From Pseudomonadota bacterium (lineage in GTDB: Bacteria; Pseudomonadota; Alphaproteobacteria; Sphingomonadales; Sphingomonadaceae), in NCBI GenBank assembly GCA_963205265.1, contig CAUJJI010000115.1, positions 1-61,668 on the forward strand: a stretch of 61,668 nt of DNA. Reading direction: 5' to 3'. The translations under genes were made by a program, and so were the position numbers. Every line of letters begins with the position of its first letter. The stretch's first letter is position 1. The notes beneath the pieces were generated by a model. It was not told the origin of the DNA and made no database searches. It worked only from the letters and a program-made list of their open reading frames with translations. Positions 37,689 through 47,067 of the stretch are shown here, in pieces.

Positions 37689-38006
37689 CTAGTGTGTCCC
37701 GCCGTTCTTCCTGAGGCTTTCCTCCATCCGCGCCATCTGCTCGGGCGTCGCCTCGGTCTGGTGCCTGGATTTCCACTCCTCCATCGGCATGCCGTGGATC
37801 AGCTCGCGCGCGGCGGCCTTGTCCATGTCGGCGCCGGCGTCGCGTATCCAGTCGGCCAGGCAGTTGCGGCAGAACCCGGCCAGGCCCATGAGGTCGATGT
37901 TCTGGGCATCGTGGCGCTGGCGCAGGTGCCGCACCAGGCGGCGGAAGGCGGTGGCGGCCGCGGCGTCGTCGAGGCGGTCGAGCGGGTCTTCGGTGGTGAT
38001 ATTCAT
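37689..38006 (-). CDS. DUF1244 protein
   Basis: The 105-residue protein contains the family core LMGLAGFCRNCLADW and GMPMEEWKSRHQTEAT. The function is unknown. It sits between gapR and the divergent pyk gene, its usual neighbours. Confidence 0.93.
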   Translation of the reverse strand: MNITTEDPLDRLDDAAAATAFRRLVRHLRQRHDAQNIDLMGLAGFCRNCLADWIRDAGADMDKAAARELIHGMPMEEWKSRHQTEATPEQMARMEESLRKNGGTH

Positions 38007-38071
38007 GGTAACATCCTTGGTCTATCGGGCAGGCTTTGCCATATGACGCGGCGAGTCTGAAAGGGGTAACG

Positions 38072-39538
38072 GTGGCCAAGCTCGATCACAGGGGACGCAG
38101 GGTGAAGATCCTGGCGACGCTCGGCCCCGCCAGCCGCGAGCCGGAGATGATCGCCAGGCTGCTGCAGGAGGGCGCCGACGCCTTCCGCGTCAACATGAGC
38201 CACGGCGACCACGAGACTCACGCCGCGACGATAGCCGCGATTCGCGCCGCCGAGAAGGAGTTCGGCCGGCCGATCGCCGTGCTCTGCGACCTGCAGGGCC
38301 CCAAGCTGCGCGTCGGCACTTTCAAGGACGGCCGCGCGGTGATTCGCCACGGCAGCCACTTCACGCTCGACCGCAATCCCGAGCCGGGCGACGAGACGCG
38401 CGTCTGCCTGCCGCACCACGAGCTGTTTGGCGTGCTGCACAAGGGCCAGCGCCTGCTGATCGACGACGGCAAGCTGCGGCTCAAGGTGATCCGGGCCGAG
38501 CCCGACGCGATCCTCTGTTCGGCCGAGGTCGGCGGGGTCATCTCCGACCGCAAGGGAGTCAACGTCCCCGACGCGGTGGTGCCGGTGCCGGCGCTGACCG
38601 AGAAGGACCGGCGCGACCTGTCCTTCGCGGTCGAGCACGGCGCCGACTGGATCGGCCTGTCCTTCGTCCAGCGCCCCGAGGACGTCGCCGAGGCTCGGCG
38701 GCTGATGGGCGGCTACGGCGCGCTGATGGCCAAGATCGAGAAGCCTTCGGCGGTCGACCGGCTGGAAGAGATCATCGAGCTGGCCGACGGCATCATGGTC
38801 GCCCGCGGCGACCTCGGCGTCGAGCTCAATCCCGAGGAAGTGCCGCCGCTGCAGAAGCGCATCGTCGCCGCCACCCGCCGCTCGGGCAAGCCGGTGGTGG
38901 TCGCCACGCAGATGCTCGAATCGATGATCGAGAGCCCGGCGCCGACCCGCGCCGAGGTTTCCGACGTCGCCAATGCCATCTACGACGGCGCCGACGCGGT
39001 GATGCTCTCGGCCGAGACCGCCTCGGGCGCCTGGCCGATCGAGGCGGTGACGATCATGCACCGCATCGCCGCGCAAGTGGAAAACGATCCCGGTTTCCAG
39101 GCGCGGCTGCATTTCACCGAGGTCCGGCCCGACGCCACCACGGCCGACGCGCTGGCAGAGGCCTGCGCCCAGATCGCCCAGACCGTGACCGTCGCCGGGA
39201 TCATCGTCTTCACCGGCTCGGGCTCCACGGCCCGCCGCGTCTCGCGCGAGCGGCCGCCGGTGCCGATGCTGGTGCTCACCCCGTCGCAGCGCACGGCGCG
39301 GCGGCTGGCGCTGCTGTGGGGCGCCCATGCCGTGCATTCCAAGGACATCGGCAGCTTCGAGGAGATGATCGCCAAGGGCAAGCGCATGGCCCTGCGCCAC
39401 GGCTTCGGCGGCGCCGGCTCGCGGCTGGTGGCTCTGGCGGGGGTGCCCTTCGGCACGCCGGGCTCGACCAACCTGCTGCATGTGGTGACGCTGTCGGGGA
39501 ACGAGTTGAAGCGTTCCGGAGACAAGGACGCCAGCTGA
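38072..39538 (+). CDS. pyk: Pyruvate kinase
   Basis: The 488-residue glycolytic enzyme has [49 protein letters not shown], the MLESMI region and [11 protein letters not shown], with a complete C-terminal domain. I choose GTG at 38072 ([10 protein letters not shown]) because AAAGGGG lies just upstream; an in-frame TTG at 38036 is the alternative. Confidence 0.96.
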   Translation: MAKLDHRGRRVKILATLGPASREPEMIARLLQEGADAFRVNMSHGDHETHAATIAAIRAAEKEFGRPIAVLCDLQGPKLRVGTFKDGRAVIRHGSHFTLDRNPEPGDETRVCLPHHELFGVLHKGQRLLIDDGKLRLKVIRAEPDAILCSAEVGGVISDRKGVNVPDAVVPVPALTEKDRRDLSFAVEHGADWIGLSFVQRPEDVAEARRLMGGYGALMAKIEKPSAVDRLEEIIELADGIMVARGDLGVELNPEEVPPLQKRIVAATRRSGKPVVVATQMLESMIESPAPTRAEVSDVANAIYDGADAVMLSAETASGAWPIEAVTIMHRIAAQVENDPGFQARLHFTEVRPDATTADALAEACAQIAQTVTVAGIIVFTGSGSTARRVSRERPPVPMLVLTPSQRTARRLALLWGAHAVHSKDIGSFEEMIAKGKRMALRHGFGGAGSRLVALAGVPFGTPGSTNLLHVVTLSGNELKRSGDKDAS

Positions 39539-39587
39539 TCCCCGAGCCGGGCTGCGCCGCGTAGCGGGTTCGGCCAGGAATCGAATC

Positions 39588-40250
39588 TCAGCTCCGCGCC
39601 CCGAACAGTGCGCTGCCCACCCGCACATGGGTGGCGCCCAGCATGACTGCGGTCTCGAAGTCGTCGCTCATGCCCATGCTCAGCCCGGCCACTCCGGTGT
39701 CGTCGGCAAGCTTGGCCAGCAGGGCGAAGTAGGGTGCCGGCTCCAGCCCCAGCGGCGGGACGCACATCAGCCCGGCAAGCGGAATTCCGGCGGAGCGCGC
39801 CTCGGCCAGCAGCGCCGGCAGCGCGGCGATCGCGCAGCCGCCTTTCTGCTCTTCCTCGCCGATGTCGACCTGGACGAAGCAGGGCACGCGCCGTCCGGCC
39901 TTGTCCATCGCCCTGGCCAGCGCCGCGACCAGCGAAGGGCGGTCGAGCGAATGGATGCAGTCGAACAGCGCGACCGCGTCCTGCGCCTTGTTCGACTGCA
40001 GCTGGCCGACCAGATGCAGCGCGATGGCGGGATGGGCTTCGCGCAGCGCCGGCCATTTCGCCTGGGCCTCCTGCACCCGGTTCTCGCCGAAGACGCGCTG
40101 CCCCGCCGCGATCAGCGGCGCGATGCGCTCGGCCGGATGAGTCTTGCTGACGGCGACGAGCGTCACTTCCGCCGGATCGCGGCGGGCGATCTTCGCGGCG
40201 GCGGCGATGCGGGCGCGGACATCTTCGAGCAGAGCGGCTGGCTGATCCAT
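39588..40250 (-). CDS. YggS/PLPBP pyridoxal-phosphate homeostasis protein
   Basis: The 220-residue fold-type III PLP protein has the PLP lysine in LVAVSKTHP, HLVGQLQSNK, VDIGEEEQKGG and SMGMSDDFETAV. It controls the free PLP pool and amino-acid homeostasis. It diverges from the ThiE-like gene with 22 bases between starts. Confidence 0.95.
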   Translation of the reverse strand: MDQPAALLEDVRARIAAAAKIARRDPAEVTLVAVSKTHPAERIAPLIAAGQRVFGENRVQEAQAKWPALREAHPAIALHLVGQLQSNKAQDAVALFDCIHSLDRPSLVAALARAMDKAGRRVPCFVQVDIGEEEQKGGCAIAALPALLAEARSAGIPLAGLMCVPPLGLEPAPYFALLAKLADDTGVAGLSMGMSDDFETAVMLGATHVRVGSALFGARS

Positions 40251-40272
40251 GGCGCGGTGCTATAGCGCCGCC

Positions 40273-40956
40273 ATGGTGCGACGCCAGCCCCCGCTGCCTT
40301 CGATCTGGCTGCTCAGCGACGCGCGCAACGACGCGCGGCTGGAGCAGGCGCTCGCCCGCTTGCCGCGCGGATCGGGCTTCGTCTTCCGCCACTATCACCT
40401 CGACGCCGCGGCGCGGCGCGCGCGGTTCGAGCGGCTGGCCGGGATCGCGCGGCGATGGGGGCATCTGGTGGTGCTGTCGGGCAGCGCGCGCGAGGCAAGC
40501 CGGTGGCGCGCCGACGGGTGCTATTGCGCTCCCCGCAAGCTGCACCCCGGCGCAGGCCGGGGCCTCGGGAGATTGGGCAGGACTTCCGGACGGAGCGCCT
40601 TGCAGCCGTTCCCCTCTGGCCGGACGAGGCCCGGGCCTGCACCGGGGAGCAGGGGGGTGCGGGGAAGCAATAGAGGGCGAGGGCGCGGCTCGCTCCTCAT
40701 GCTCGTTACTGCGCATTCTCTGCGCGAGCTCGGCATGGCGCGGCACCTCGGCGCCGATGCCGTCCTGCTCTCGCCGGTCTTCGCCACCCGCTCGCATCCG
40801 AAAGCGAGGACGCTGGGCCCGCTCCGCTTCCGCCTGCTCGCCGCCCGCGCCGGCCTGCCGGTGATCGCGCTCGGCGGCATGGACGCGCGGCGCGCGAAGC
40901 GGCTGCGCGCCGGGCGGTGGGCAGCGATCGACGGCCTGCTCGCCAGGGATTCTTGA
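40273..40956 (+). CDS. ThiE-like thiamine phosphate synthase family protein carrying a palindromic insertion
   Basis: The 227-residue protein resembles the short alphaproteobacterial ThiE-like family (SIWLLSDARND, FRHYHLD, VTAHSLRELGMARHLGADAVLLSPVF, PVIALGGMD). About residues 90-140 are an Arg/Gly/Pro-rich insertion coded by a 103-base palindromic element (family C) placed in frame. Without it the protein would be near the normal length of about 175-185. The ATG at 40273 is preferred over 40249. Whether the enzyme works is unclear; the insertion falls in a loop between core strands. Confidence 0.8.
   Translation: MVRRQPPLPSIWLLSDARNDARLEQALARLPRGSGFVFRHYHLDAAARRARFERLAGIARRWGHLVVLSGSAREASRWRADGCYCAPRKLHPGAGRGLGRLGRTSGRSALQPFPSGRTRPGPAPGSRGVRGSNRGRGRGSLLMLVTAHSLRELGMARHLGADAVLLSPVFATRSHPKARTLGPLRFRLLAARAGLPVIALGGMDARRAKRLRAGRWAAIDGLLARDS
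40545..40647. repeat. Dispersed palindrome family C, copy 2, inserted in frame in a gene
   Basis: Inverted 23-base arms begin at 40545 (CCCCGGCGCAGGCC...) and end at 40647 (...GGGCCTGCACCGGGG), with 21 of 23 positions paired. The inner part shares TGCAGCCG with copy 1. Only one of the reading frames stays open through it, and it is the one used by the host gene. Confidence 0.8.
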
Positions 40957-41005
40957 CGCGGAGTCCTCCCCAAGCGCATTATGTTCTGCGAATTGGGGGT
41001 TTGTT

Positions 41006-43360
41006 ATGGCGACTAGGCCAATGGCGACCGGCGGCCGGCGAATGGCCAAGCCGGACTGGCGCGCGGTTCTGCGGCGCAGCATGCGGCGTGCTTCCGAGCT
41101 CGGCGGAGCGGTGCTGCTGTTCGCGGCGATGATCTTCCTGGGCCTGGCGCTGGCCAGCTATCACCAGACCGATCCTTCCGCATCGACCGCCGCGGGCGAG
41201 GAGGTGCGCAACTGGATGGGCGGAGCCGGCGCCTGGGCGGCCGAGCGCGCGCTGTTCCTGTTCGGGCCGGTCTCGGTGCTGCTGCTGCCGCTGCTCTATG
41301 TCCTGGCGCGCAAGCTGTGGCGCCTCGTCGAGGAAGAGGACGGCATCGTCGCTACCGCCAACCAGCGCTGGTGGCGGCCGATCGGCGTGCTGCTGTTCGC
41401 CATGGTCCTCCTCTCGACAGTGCTGTCGCTGGCCTTCACCCAGCCCGGCGGCTCATTGCCCGCCTCGATGGGCGGCATATCGGGCCTGCTCGGCGCCAAG
41501 GGCGTGCGGACGATGGCCGGCCTGCTGCCGGCAGCGGCGCAGGGCTGGGCGATCTTCGCCGTCGCCGTCGTCTTCCTCGCCGCCGGCGCCGCGCTGGCCG
41601 GCCGCGTCTTCGCGCTCGACTGGGGCGCGCTGCTGACTCTGCCCGGCCGCCTGCGCGGCATGCGCGGGGACGGCGAGGCCACCGCGCTGACGTTCTCGCC
41701 GGCGCCCGAGAAGCGGCAGCGCGAGGCCCGGCCGCAGCTTCCCGTGCAGGCGGAAGCGCCCCGCAAGCCGCCCGAGATCAGCGACCCGACCAAGCCCGCC
41801 AAGCCTGCCCAGTTCAACGCGCAGAGCCGCCAGGGCGACCTGTTCGACGCCTACGAACTGCCCAGCCTCGACCTGCTCGCCGATGCGCCGTCGGGCAACC
41901 AGCGCAAGATCGACAAGCTCTCGCTCGAACGCAACGCGCGGCTGCTCGAGACCGTGCTCGACGATTTCAATGTCAAGGGCGAGATCACCGCGGTTCGCAC
42001 CGGCCCGGTCGTCACCATGTACGAGCTCGAGCCGGCGCCCGGCATCAAGGCCAGCCGCGTCATCGGCCTGTCCGACGACATCGCCCGCAACATGAGCGCG
42101 ATCTCGGCGCGCGTCTCGTCGATTCCCGGCCGCACGGTGATGGGCATCGAGCTGCCCAATGCCGACCGCCAGATGGTCGCCCTGAAGGAACTCGCCGCCT
42201 GCGAGGCCTTCGCCCACCACAAGGGCATGCTGCCGATCATCCTGGGCAAGGACATCGCCGGCGAGCCGGTGATCGCCGACCTTGCGACCATGCCGCACCT
42301 GCTCGTCGCCGGCACCACCGGCTCGGGCAAGTCGGTCGGGCTCAACTGCATCCTGCTGTCGCTGCTCTACCGGCTGACGCCGCAGCAGTGCCGCCTGATC
42401 CTGATCGATCCCAAGGTGCTCGAGCTCAAGAGCTACGACGAGATCCCGCACCTGCTGTCGCCGGTCGTCACCGAGCCGGCCAAGGCGGTGCGCGCGCTGA
42501 AGTGGGCGGTCGAGGAGATGGAGCGCCGCTACCGCATGATGAGCGAGATCGGCGTGCGCAACCTCGCCGGCTTCAACGACAAGGTCCGCACCGCCGCCGC
42601 CAAGGGCAAGCCGCTCGGCCGGCGCATCCAGATCGGCTTCGATCCCGACACCGGCGAGGAACTCTACGAGGACCGCCAGCTCGACTACCAGACGCTGCCG
42701 CAGATCGTCCTGATCGTCGACGAGCTCGCCGACCTCATGGTCACCGTCGGCAAGGAGATCGAGGTGCTGATCCAGCGCCTCAGCCAGAAGAGCCGCGCCG
42801 CCGGCATCCACCTGATCATGGCGACGCAGCGCCCGTCGGTCGACGTCATCACCGGCGTCATCAAGGCCAACCTGCCGACGCGCATCTCCTTCGCCGTCAC
42901 CAGCCGCATCGACAGCCGCACGATCCTGGGCGAACAGGGCGCCGAGCAGCTGCTGGGCAAGGGCGACATGCTCTACAAGCCCAACACCGACCCGATCCGC
43001 CGCGTGCACGGCCCGTTCGTCAGCGACGAGGAGGTCGAGCGCATCGCCGACTTCTGGCGCGCGCAAGGCAAGCCCGAATATGTCGATTCGGTCACCGAAG
43101 AGCCCGAGGACGGCGGCTTCGGCTTCGACGACGTCGATTCGGCCAGCGACAACCCGGACGAGCGCAAGTACCGCCAGGTCTGCCAGCTGGTGTTCGAAAG
43201 CCAGAAGGCCTCGGCCAGCTGGCTGCAGCGCCAGATGGGCGTGGGCTACAACACCGCGTCCAAATGGATCGAGCGCATGGAGCGCGACGGCTTCGTCGGC
43301 CCGGCAAACCACGTCGGCCGGCGCGACATCTACCGCGATAGGGACGGAAACCCGCTATAG
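41006..43360 (+). CDS. ftsK: DNA translocase FtsK
   Basis: The 784-residue protein has four N-terminal membrane segments (about 35-215), a short linker, the RecA-like motor with Walker A GTTGSGKS and Walker B VLIVDELADLM, and a C-terminal gamma winged-helix domain (WLQRQMGVGYNTASKWIERM) that reads KOPS sites. It acts in chromosome dimer resolution at the septum. The linker is short compared with E. coli FtsK. Confidence 0.97.
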   Translation: MATRPMATGGRRMAKPDWRAVLRRSMRRASELGGAVLLFAAMIFLGLALASYHQTDPSASTAAGEEVRNWMGGAGAWAAERALFLFGPVSVLLLPLLYVLARKLWRLVEEEDGIVATANQRWWRPIGVLLFAMVLLSTVLSLAFTQPGGSLPASMGGISGLLGAKGVRTMAGLLPAAAQGWAIFAVAVVFLAAGAALAGRVFALDWGALLTLPGRLRGMRGDGEATALTFSPAPEKRQREARPQLPVQAEAPRKPPEISDPTKPAKPAQFNAQSRQGDLFDAYELPSLDLLADAPSGNQRKIDKLSLERNARLLETVLDDFNVKGEITAVRTGPVVTMYELEPAPGIKASRVIGLSDDIARNMSAISARVSSIPGRTVMGIELPNADRQMVALKELAACEAFAHHKGMLPIILGKDIAGEPVIADLATMPHLLVAGTTGSGKSVGLNCILLSLLYRLTPQQCRLILIDPKVLELKSYDEIPHLLSPVVTEPAKAVRALKWAVEEMERRYRMMSEIGVRNLAGFNDKVRTAAAKGKPLGRRIQIGFDPDTGEELYEDRQLDYQTLPQIVLIVDELADLMVTVGKEIEVLIQRLSQKSRAAGIHLIMATQRPSVDVITGVIKANLPTRISFAVTSRIDSRTILGEQGAEQLLGKGDMLYKPNTDPIRRVHGPFVSDEEVERIADFWRAQGKPEYVDSVTEEPEDGGFGFDDVDSASDNPDERKYRQVCQLVFESQKASASWLQRQMGVGYNTASKWIERMERDGFVGPANHVGRRDIYRDRDGNPL

Positions 43361-43373
43361 GATGGGCGCCAGT

Positions 43374-43474
43374 TCCTCCCCCTTAGGGGGAGGTGGCATT
43401 CGCGTCAGCGAATGACGGAGGGGTGTCAGCCTCTGATCGGAGGGGACACCCCTCCACCACCGGCTGCGCCGAAC
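43374..43474. repeat. Composite palindrome family A, copy 4, right end missing
   Basis: TTCCTCCCCCTTAGGGGGAG, ATTCGCGTCAGCGAATGACG and GGGGTGTCAG...GGGGACACCCC match copy 1 closely. The right terminal hairpin is absent, so this copy is truncated. It lies between the convergent ftsK and lipoprotein genes. Confidence 0.85.
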
Positions 43475-43486
43475 CCCGGAGCCTCG

Positions 43487-43813
43487 CTAGCCTTCGCTGG
43501 GCGAGGGCGCCGCATCGCCCGGAGCGGCGGCTTCGGTCGCCGTGCTCGCCGCCTCGCCGCTGTCGTCGGTCGCGGCCTCGTCGCCGCTGGCCTTCGCGCC
43601 GGGCTTGCCGCTGGCGGCGGGAGGCGGGGCCAGCGGCGGCTGGGAGCGCACGGTGTCGTAGGGCAGCATCGCGTCGCTGGCCGAGCCCGGCAGGATCTCG
43701 CCTTCGGCATCGGCCGCTTCGGCGGCCTTCTTCTCGCCCTTGCAGGCGGCGGTCGCCAGGGGCAGCGCGACGACGCAGGCGGCCAGGAAGGCAAGGCGCA
43801 GGGCAGGTTTCAT
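43487..43813 (-). CDS. Small Ala-rich lipoprotein
   Basis: The 108-residue protein has a signal peptide ([20 protein letters not shown]) and a lipobox-like ATAAC at about residue 24. The rest is an acidic Ala/Ser/Pro-rich disordered stretch. The start overlaps the lipB stop (ATGA). Function is unknown. Confidence 0.75.
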   Translation of the reverse strand: MKPALRLAFLAACVVALPLATAACKGEKKAAEAADAEGEILPGSASDAMLPYDTVRSQPPLAPPPAASGKPGAKASGDEAATDDSGEAASTATEAAAPGDAAPSPSEG

Positions 43814-44493
43814 TCGGCGGCCTCCTCGGGGCAGGGCTTGTCGAGCGCGGCGAGGAAGGTGCCGGCGCGCGCCAGCAATGCCTCATCCCAGGTGGCGCGA
43901 TCAAGCGTCACGCCCAGCCGCTCGAGGCTGGTGACGCCGTATTCCTCGATCCCGCAAGGCACGATCCCGCCGAAATGGGCAAGATCGGGCGCCAGGTTGA
44001 CCGAGAAGCCGTGCATCGTCACCCAGCGGCGGATGCGCACGCCGATCGCCCCGATCTTCGCCTCGCGCCCGTCGACGTCGGTCGTCCAGATGCCGATGCG
44101 GCCCTCGCGCCGGAAGCTGTCGATGCCGAAATGCGCCAGGGTGGATATCACCCAGCCTTCCAGCGCATGGACGAAGCCGCGGGCATCGCGGGCGCGCCGC
44201 TTGAGGTCGAGCAGGACATAGCCGACGCGCTGGCCGGGACCGTGATAGGTATAGCGCCCGCCGCGCCCGGCCTTGACCACTTCGAAGCGCGGGTCGAGCA
44301 GTTCGCCGGCGGCGGCGCTGGTGCCGGCGGTATAGACCGGCGGATGTTCGAGCAGCCAGATCAGCTCGCGCGCCGCGCCCTCGGCGATCGCGGCATTCCG
44401 CTCGGTCATGGTGTCGAGCGCGTGGCGATAGGGCACGAGTTCCTGCTCGACGCGAACTTCGATATCACCGGTCAGAGTCGAGGCGGACGTCAT
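43810..44493 (-). CDS. lipB: Octanoyl-ACP transferase
   Basis: The 227-residue enzyme moves octanoyl groups from ACP to lipoyl domains. [12 protein letters not shown], the catalytic Lys in [10 protein letters not shown] and the catalytic Cys in GIVPCGI are intact. The start at 44493 (MTSASTLTG) is preferred; a longer frame adds 32 residues without homology. Confidence 0.95.
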   Translation of the reverse strand: MTSASTLTGDIEVRVEQELVPYRHALDTMTERNAAIAEGAARELIWLLEHPPVYTAGTSAAAGELLDPRFEVVKAGRGGRYTYHGPGQRVGYVLLDLKRRARDARGFVHALEGWVISTLAHFGIDSFRREGRIGIWTTDVDGREAKIGAIGVRIRRWVTMHGFSVNLAPDLAHFGGIVPCGIEEYGVTSLERLGVTLDRATWDEALLARAGTFLAALDKPCPEEAAE

Positions 44494-44552
44494 CGCGCGT
44501 TGCGTGGCGCCATTTGCTCCGGTTATCAAGGGGCACACGTGAAAGGATCGCC

Positions 44553-45368
44553 ATGACCTTCGACAGCAATCTGGCCTGGAAACAAGCATCGGCCTCGATC
44601 AGCGCGAACCGCGAGGTGCTGCTGGCACTGGCCGGGGTGTTCTTCGTCCTGCCCAGCCTCGCTTTCGCCCTGTTCTTCCAGCAGCCGCAGCCGGTCGCCG
44701 GCCAGAGCCAGGCGAAGATGATGGCGATGATGCAGAACTACTACCTCACCGCGCTGCCGTTCATCATCCCCATGGCCCTGGTGCAGGCGGCGGGCACGCT
44801 GGCTATGCTCGCCCTGTTCACCGACCGCTCGCGCCCCACCGTCGGAGAAGCGATCAGGCAGGGGGCGGCGGGCGTCCTGCCCTACATTGCCGCGCAATTG
44901 CTGCTGGGCCTCGGCATCGGCCTGGCGGGCGGGACGATGCTGGCGCTGACTGCGGTGACCGGCGTGCAGGCGCTCGTCGCGATGGGCATCGCGCTGGTGG
45001 TGGCGGGCGCGATCTACGTCGCCATCAAGACCTCGCTGGTCGCCCCGCTCGTCATCGTCGAGCGCGAGCGCAACCCGGTGACGGCGCTGCAGCGATCGTG
45101 GCGGCTGACCAAGGGCAACAGCTTCCGCATCGGCCTGTTCTACTTCCTGCTGCTGCTCGCCTTCATCATCATCTCCAGCGTCGTCATGATGATCGTCGGC
45201 CTCCTGCTGGCCGCCCTGGCCGGGCCGGAGGGCACGAAGATCGGCAGCGCGATCGCCTCGTCGGTGCTGGGCGGGGTGATGACGCTCTACTTCGCGGCCG
45301 CAATGGCCGCCGTGCACCGCCAGCTCGCCGGACCTTCGCCCGAAGTCGACAGCGCCGCTTTCGATTGA
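44553..45368 (+). CDS. Multi-pass membrane protein, GPDPase-membrane-domain/YciC-like
   Basis: The 271-residue protein has about six membrane segments and the pattern [20 protein letters not shown], characteristic of the membrane domain found alone or in front of glycerophosphodiester phosphodiesterases. No catalytic domain is present. GAAAGGA precedes the ATG. Function is unknown. Confidence 0.75.
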   Translation: MTFDSNLAWKQASASISANREVLLALAGVFFVLPSLAFALFFQQPQPVAGQSQAKMMAMMQNYYLTALPFIIPMALVQAAGTLAMLALFTDRSRPTVGEAIRQGAAGVLPYIAAQLLLGLGIGLAGGTMLALTAVTGVQALVAMGIALVVAGAIYVAIKTSLVAPLVIVERERNPVTALQRSWRLTKGNSFRIGLFYFLLLLAFIIISSVVMMIVGLLLAALAGPEGTKIGSAIASSVLGGVMTLYFAAAMAAVHRQLAGPSPEVDSAAFD

Positions 45369-45416
45369 GATCCAGGGGGGGACGCCGGCCCGGGCTGTGG
45401 GGGAGGGGCCGATCGC

Positions 45417-46058
45417 TTAGGCGTCGCCGGGCTCGTCCTTCCAGCCCCAGTAGAGGAAGGACGGCGGCACGTTCCAGAATTCGAAGCCGTGGTCGATCCG
45501 CTTGAAGTGCCGGCCCATGAAATTGCGCGCGCGCGCGGTGAACTGGTAGACGAGGAAGGCCCCGCCCGGCCGCAGGACTTTCCAGGTGCCTTCGGCGATC
45601 GCCGGCCCGACGCCGTCGGGCAAGGTCGAGAAAGGCAGCCCCGACAGCACGTAGTCGGCATGGTCGAAGCCGTGCGCGCGGACGATCTCCTCGACGTCGG
45701 CGGCCGAGCCGAGCACCGCGATGAAGCGGCTGTCGGTGATCGTGGCGCGCAGGTAGTCGATGTAGAGCGGATTGGTGTCGATGACGATCAGGGTGCCGTC
45801 GCGCCGCAGCCGGTCGAGCACCGGGCGGCAGAAGGTGCCGACGCCCGGGCCGTATTCGACGAACAGCTTGCATTCGTCCCAGTTCACCGGGGCGAGCATC
45901 TTCTCGATGGTGAAGCGCGACGAGGGGATGATCGAGCCGACCATCACCGGGTGCTTGAGGAAACCCTCGAAGAATACGCCCCAGGGGCCGAGATGCTGCT
46001 TGATCCGGCGTTTGATCTTCTGGGGAAACGCCTCGCGGGCAAGCTCAGTGCTGGTCAT
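45417..46058 (-). CDS. SAM-dependent methyltransferase, PmtA-like
   Basis: The 213-residue protein has an N-terminal basic amphipathic segment (KIKRRIKQHLGPWGVFFEGFLKHP), SAM motif I VEYGPGVGTFC and VIDTNPLYIDYL. It resembles the PmtA/rRNA-methylase-like group that N-methylates phosphatidylethanolamine at the membrane. The substrate is inferred from resemblance only. Confidence 0.78.
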   Translation of the reverse strand: MTSTELAREAFPQKIKRRIKQHLGPWGVFFEGFLKHPVMVGSIIPSSRFTIEKMLAPVNWDECKLFVEYGPGVGTFCRPVLDRLRRDGTLIVIDTNPLYIDYLRATITDSRFIAVLGSAADVEEIVRAHGFDHADYVLSGLPFSTLPDGVGPAIAEGTWKVLRPGGAFLVYQFTARARNFMGRHFKRIDHGFEFWNVPPSFLYWGWKDEPGDA

Positions 46059-46166
46059 ACTGGAGTCGGGCCTCGGGTCTCTGCAGCGTTTCCATCAAGG
46101 ATAGGCGGCGTTTGCAAATTTGGCGTGCCGATGCAAGCACTCTGCGCTTTCGGTGAACGCAGGGGA

Positions 46167-46511
46167 TTACAGAATCTCCAGCACCTTGTCCTGCGGGCGG
46201 CACAGCCGGGCGCCCTTGTCGGTCTCGACCAGCGGCCGCTCGATCAGCTTCGGTTCGGCTGCCATGGCGGCCAGGACGGTCGCATCGTCGGCCTGGGGCA
46301 AACCCCGTTCCTCGGCATCGGTTCCCCTGGTCCGCAGCCCCTGCTGCGGGGTGATGCCGGCATCGCGGTAGAGCTGCTTCAGCTTTGCGGCGCTCGGCGG
46401 GTCCTTCAGGTATTCGACGACCGTGACCTCGACTCCCGGAGTCTCCTCGAGGATCGCCAGCGTCTTGCGCGAGGTGCCGCAGGCGGGGTTGTGCCAGATG
46501 GTGGCTTTCAT
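46167..46511 (-). CDS. ArsC-family arsenate reductase-like protein
   Basis: The 114-residue glutaredoxin-coupled type has the catalytic Cys in HNPACGTSRKTL and the Arg residues of the family (LRTRGT; IERPLV). The ATG at 46511 is preferred because AAGGAGA is well spaced to it and too close to an ATG six bases earlier. It is last in an operon with the TonB receptor and the [2Fe-2S] protein. No other arsenic gene is near. Confidence 0.88.
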   Translation of the reverse strand: MKATIWHNPACGTSRKTLAILEETPGVEVTVVEYLKDPPSAAKLKQLYRDAGITPQQGLRTRGTDAEERGLPQADDATVLAAMAAEPKLIERPLVETDKGARLCRPQDKVLEIL

Positions 46512-46530
46512 TCGCATGTCTCCTTGATGG

Positions 46531-47043
46531 CTATAGGCTTGGCGGCGCCGGGGTATCCGGCGCGGGTTCCAGGGCGGCGGCAGGGGCCGCCCGGCGCATG
46601 GCTGCGCCCGCGCGCCGGACTGCCGCCATCAGCCGCGGATAGACGCCGCAGCGGCAGAGGTTGGGAATGCCGGCCTTGATCTCCTCGTCGCTCGGCTCGG
46701 CATTGTGCGCGAGCAGGGCGGCGGCGCTGATGGCGATGCCGGGCGTGCAGAAGCCGCACTGGATCGCCTGCTCGGCCACCAGCGCCTGCTGCACCGGGTG
46801 GTCGCGGTTGCGCGAAAGCCCCTCGATCGTGGTGACCACGCGGCCTTCCGCCTCGGCCAGCGAGAGGAGGCACGAGCGCATCGCCTCGCCGTCGACCAGC
46901 ACCATGCAGGCGCCGCAGTCGCCCACGCCGCAGCCGTATTTCGTGCCGGTGAGATTGGCCGCGTCGCGCAGCGCCCAGAGCAGCGGGGTCTGCGGGTCCA
47001 TCCGGAATTCGACCGGACGGTCGTTGACGGTCAGGCTGGGCAT
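46531..47043 (-). CDS. (2Fe-2S) small subunit of a xanthine-oxidase-family dehydrogenase, apparently orphan
   Basis: The 170-residue protein has a plant-type cluster (CGVGDCGACMVLVDG...RSC) and a helical cluster (CGFCTPG...CRCG), like isoquinoline 1-oxidoreductase alpha subunit. The molybdenum subunit usually follows but is absent: the next gene is arsC-like. The C-terminus has an extra Ala/Pro-rich tail (about 30 residues). Confidence 0.9.
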   Translation of the reverse strand: MPSLTVNDRPVEFRMDPQTPLLWALRDAANLTGTKYGCGVGDCGACMVLVDGEAMRSCLLSLAEAEGRVVTTIEGLSRNRDHPVQQALVAEQAIQCGFCTPGIAISAAALLAHNAEPSDEEIKAGIPNLCRCGVYPRLMAAVRRAGAAMRRAAPAAALEPAPDTPAPPSL

Positions 47044-47067
47044 CGCTGCTGTCTAGCGGCACTGGCC

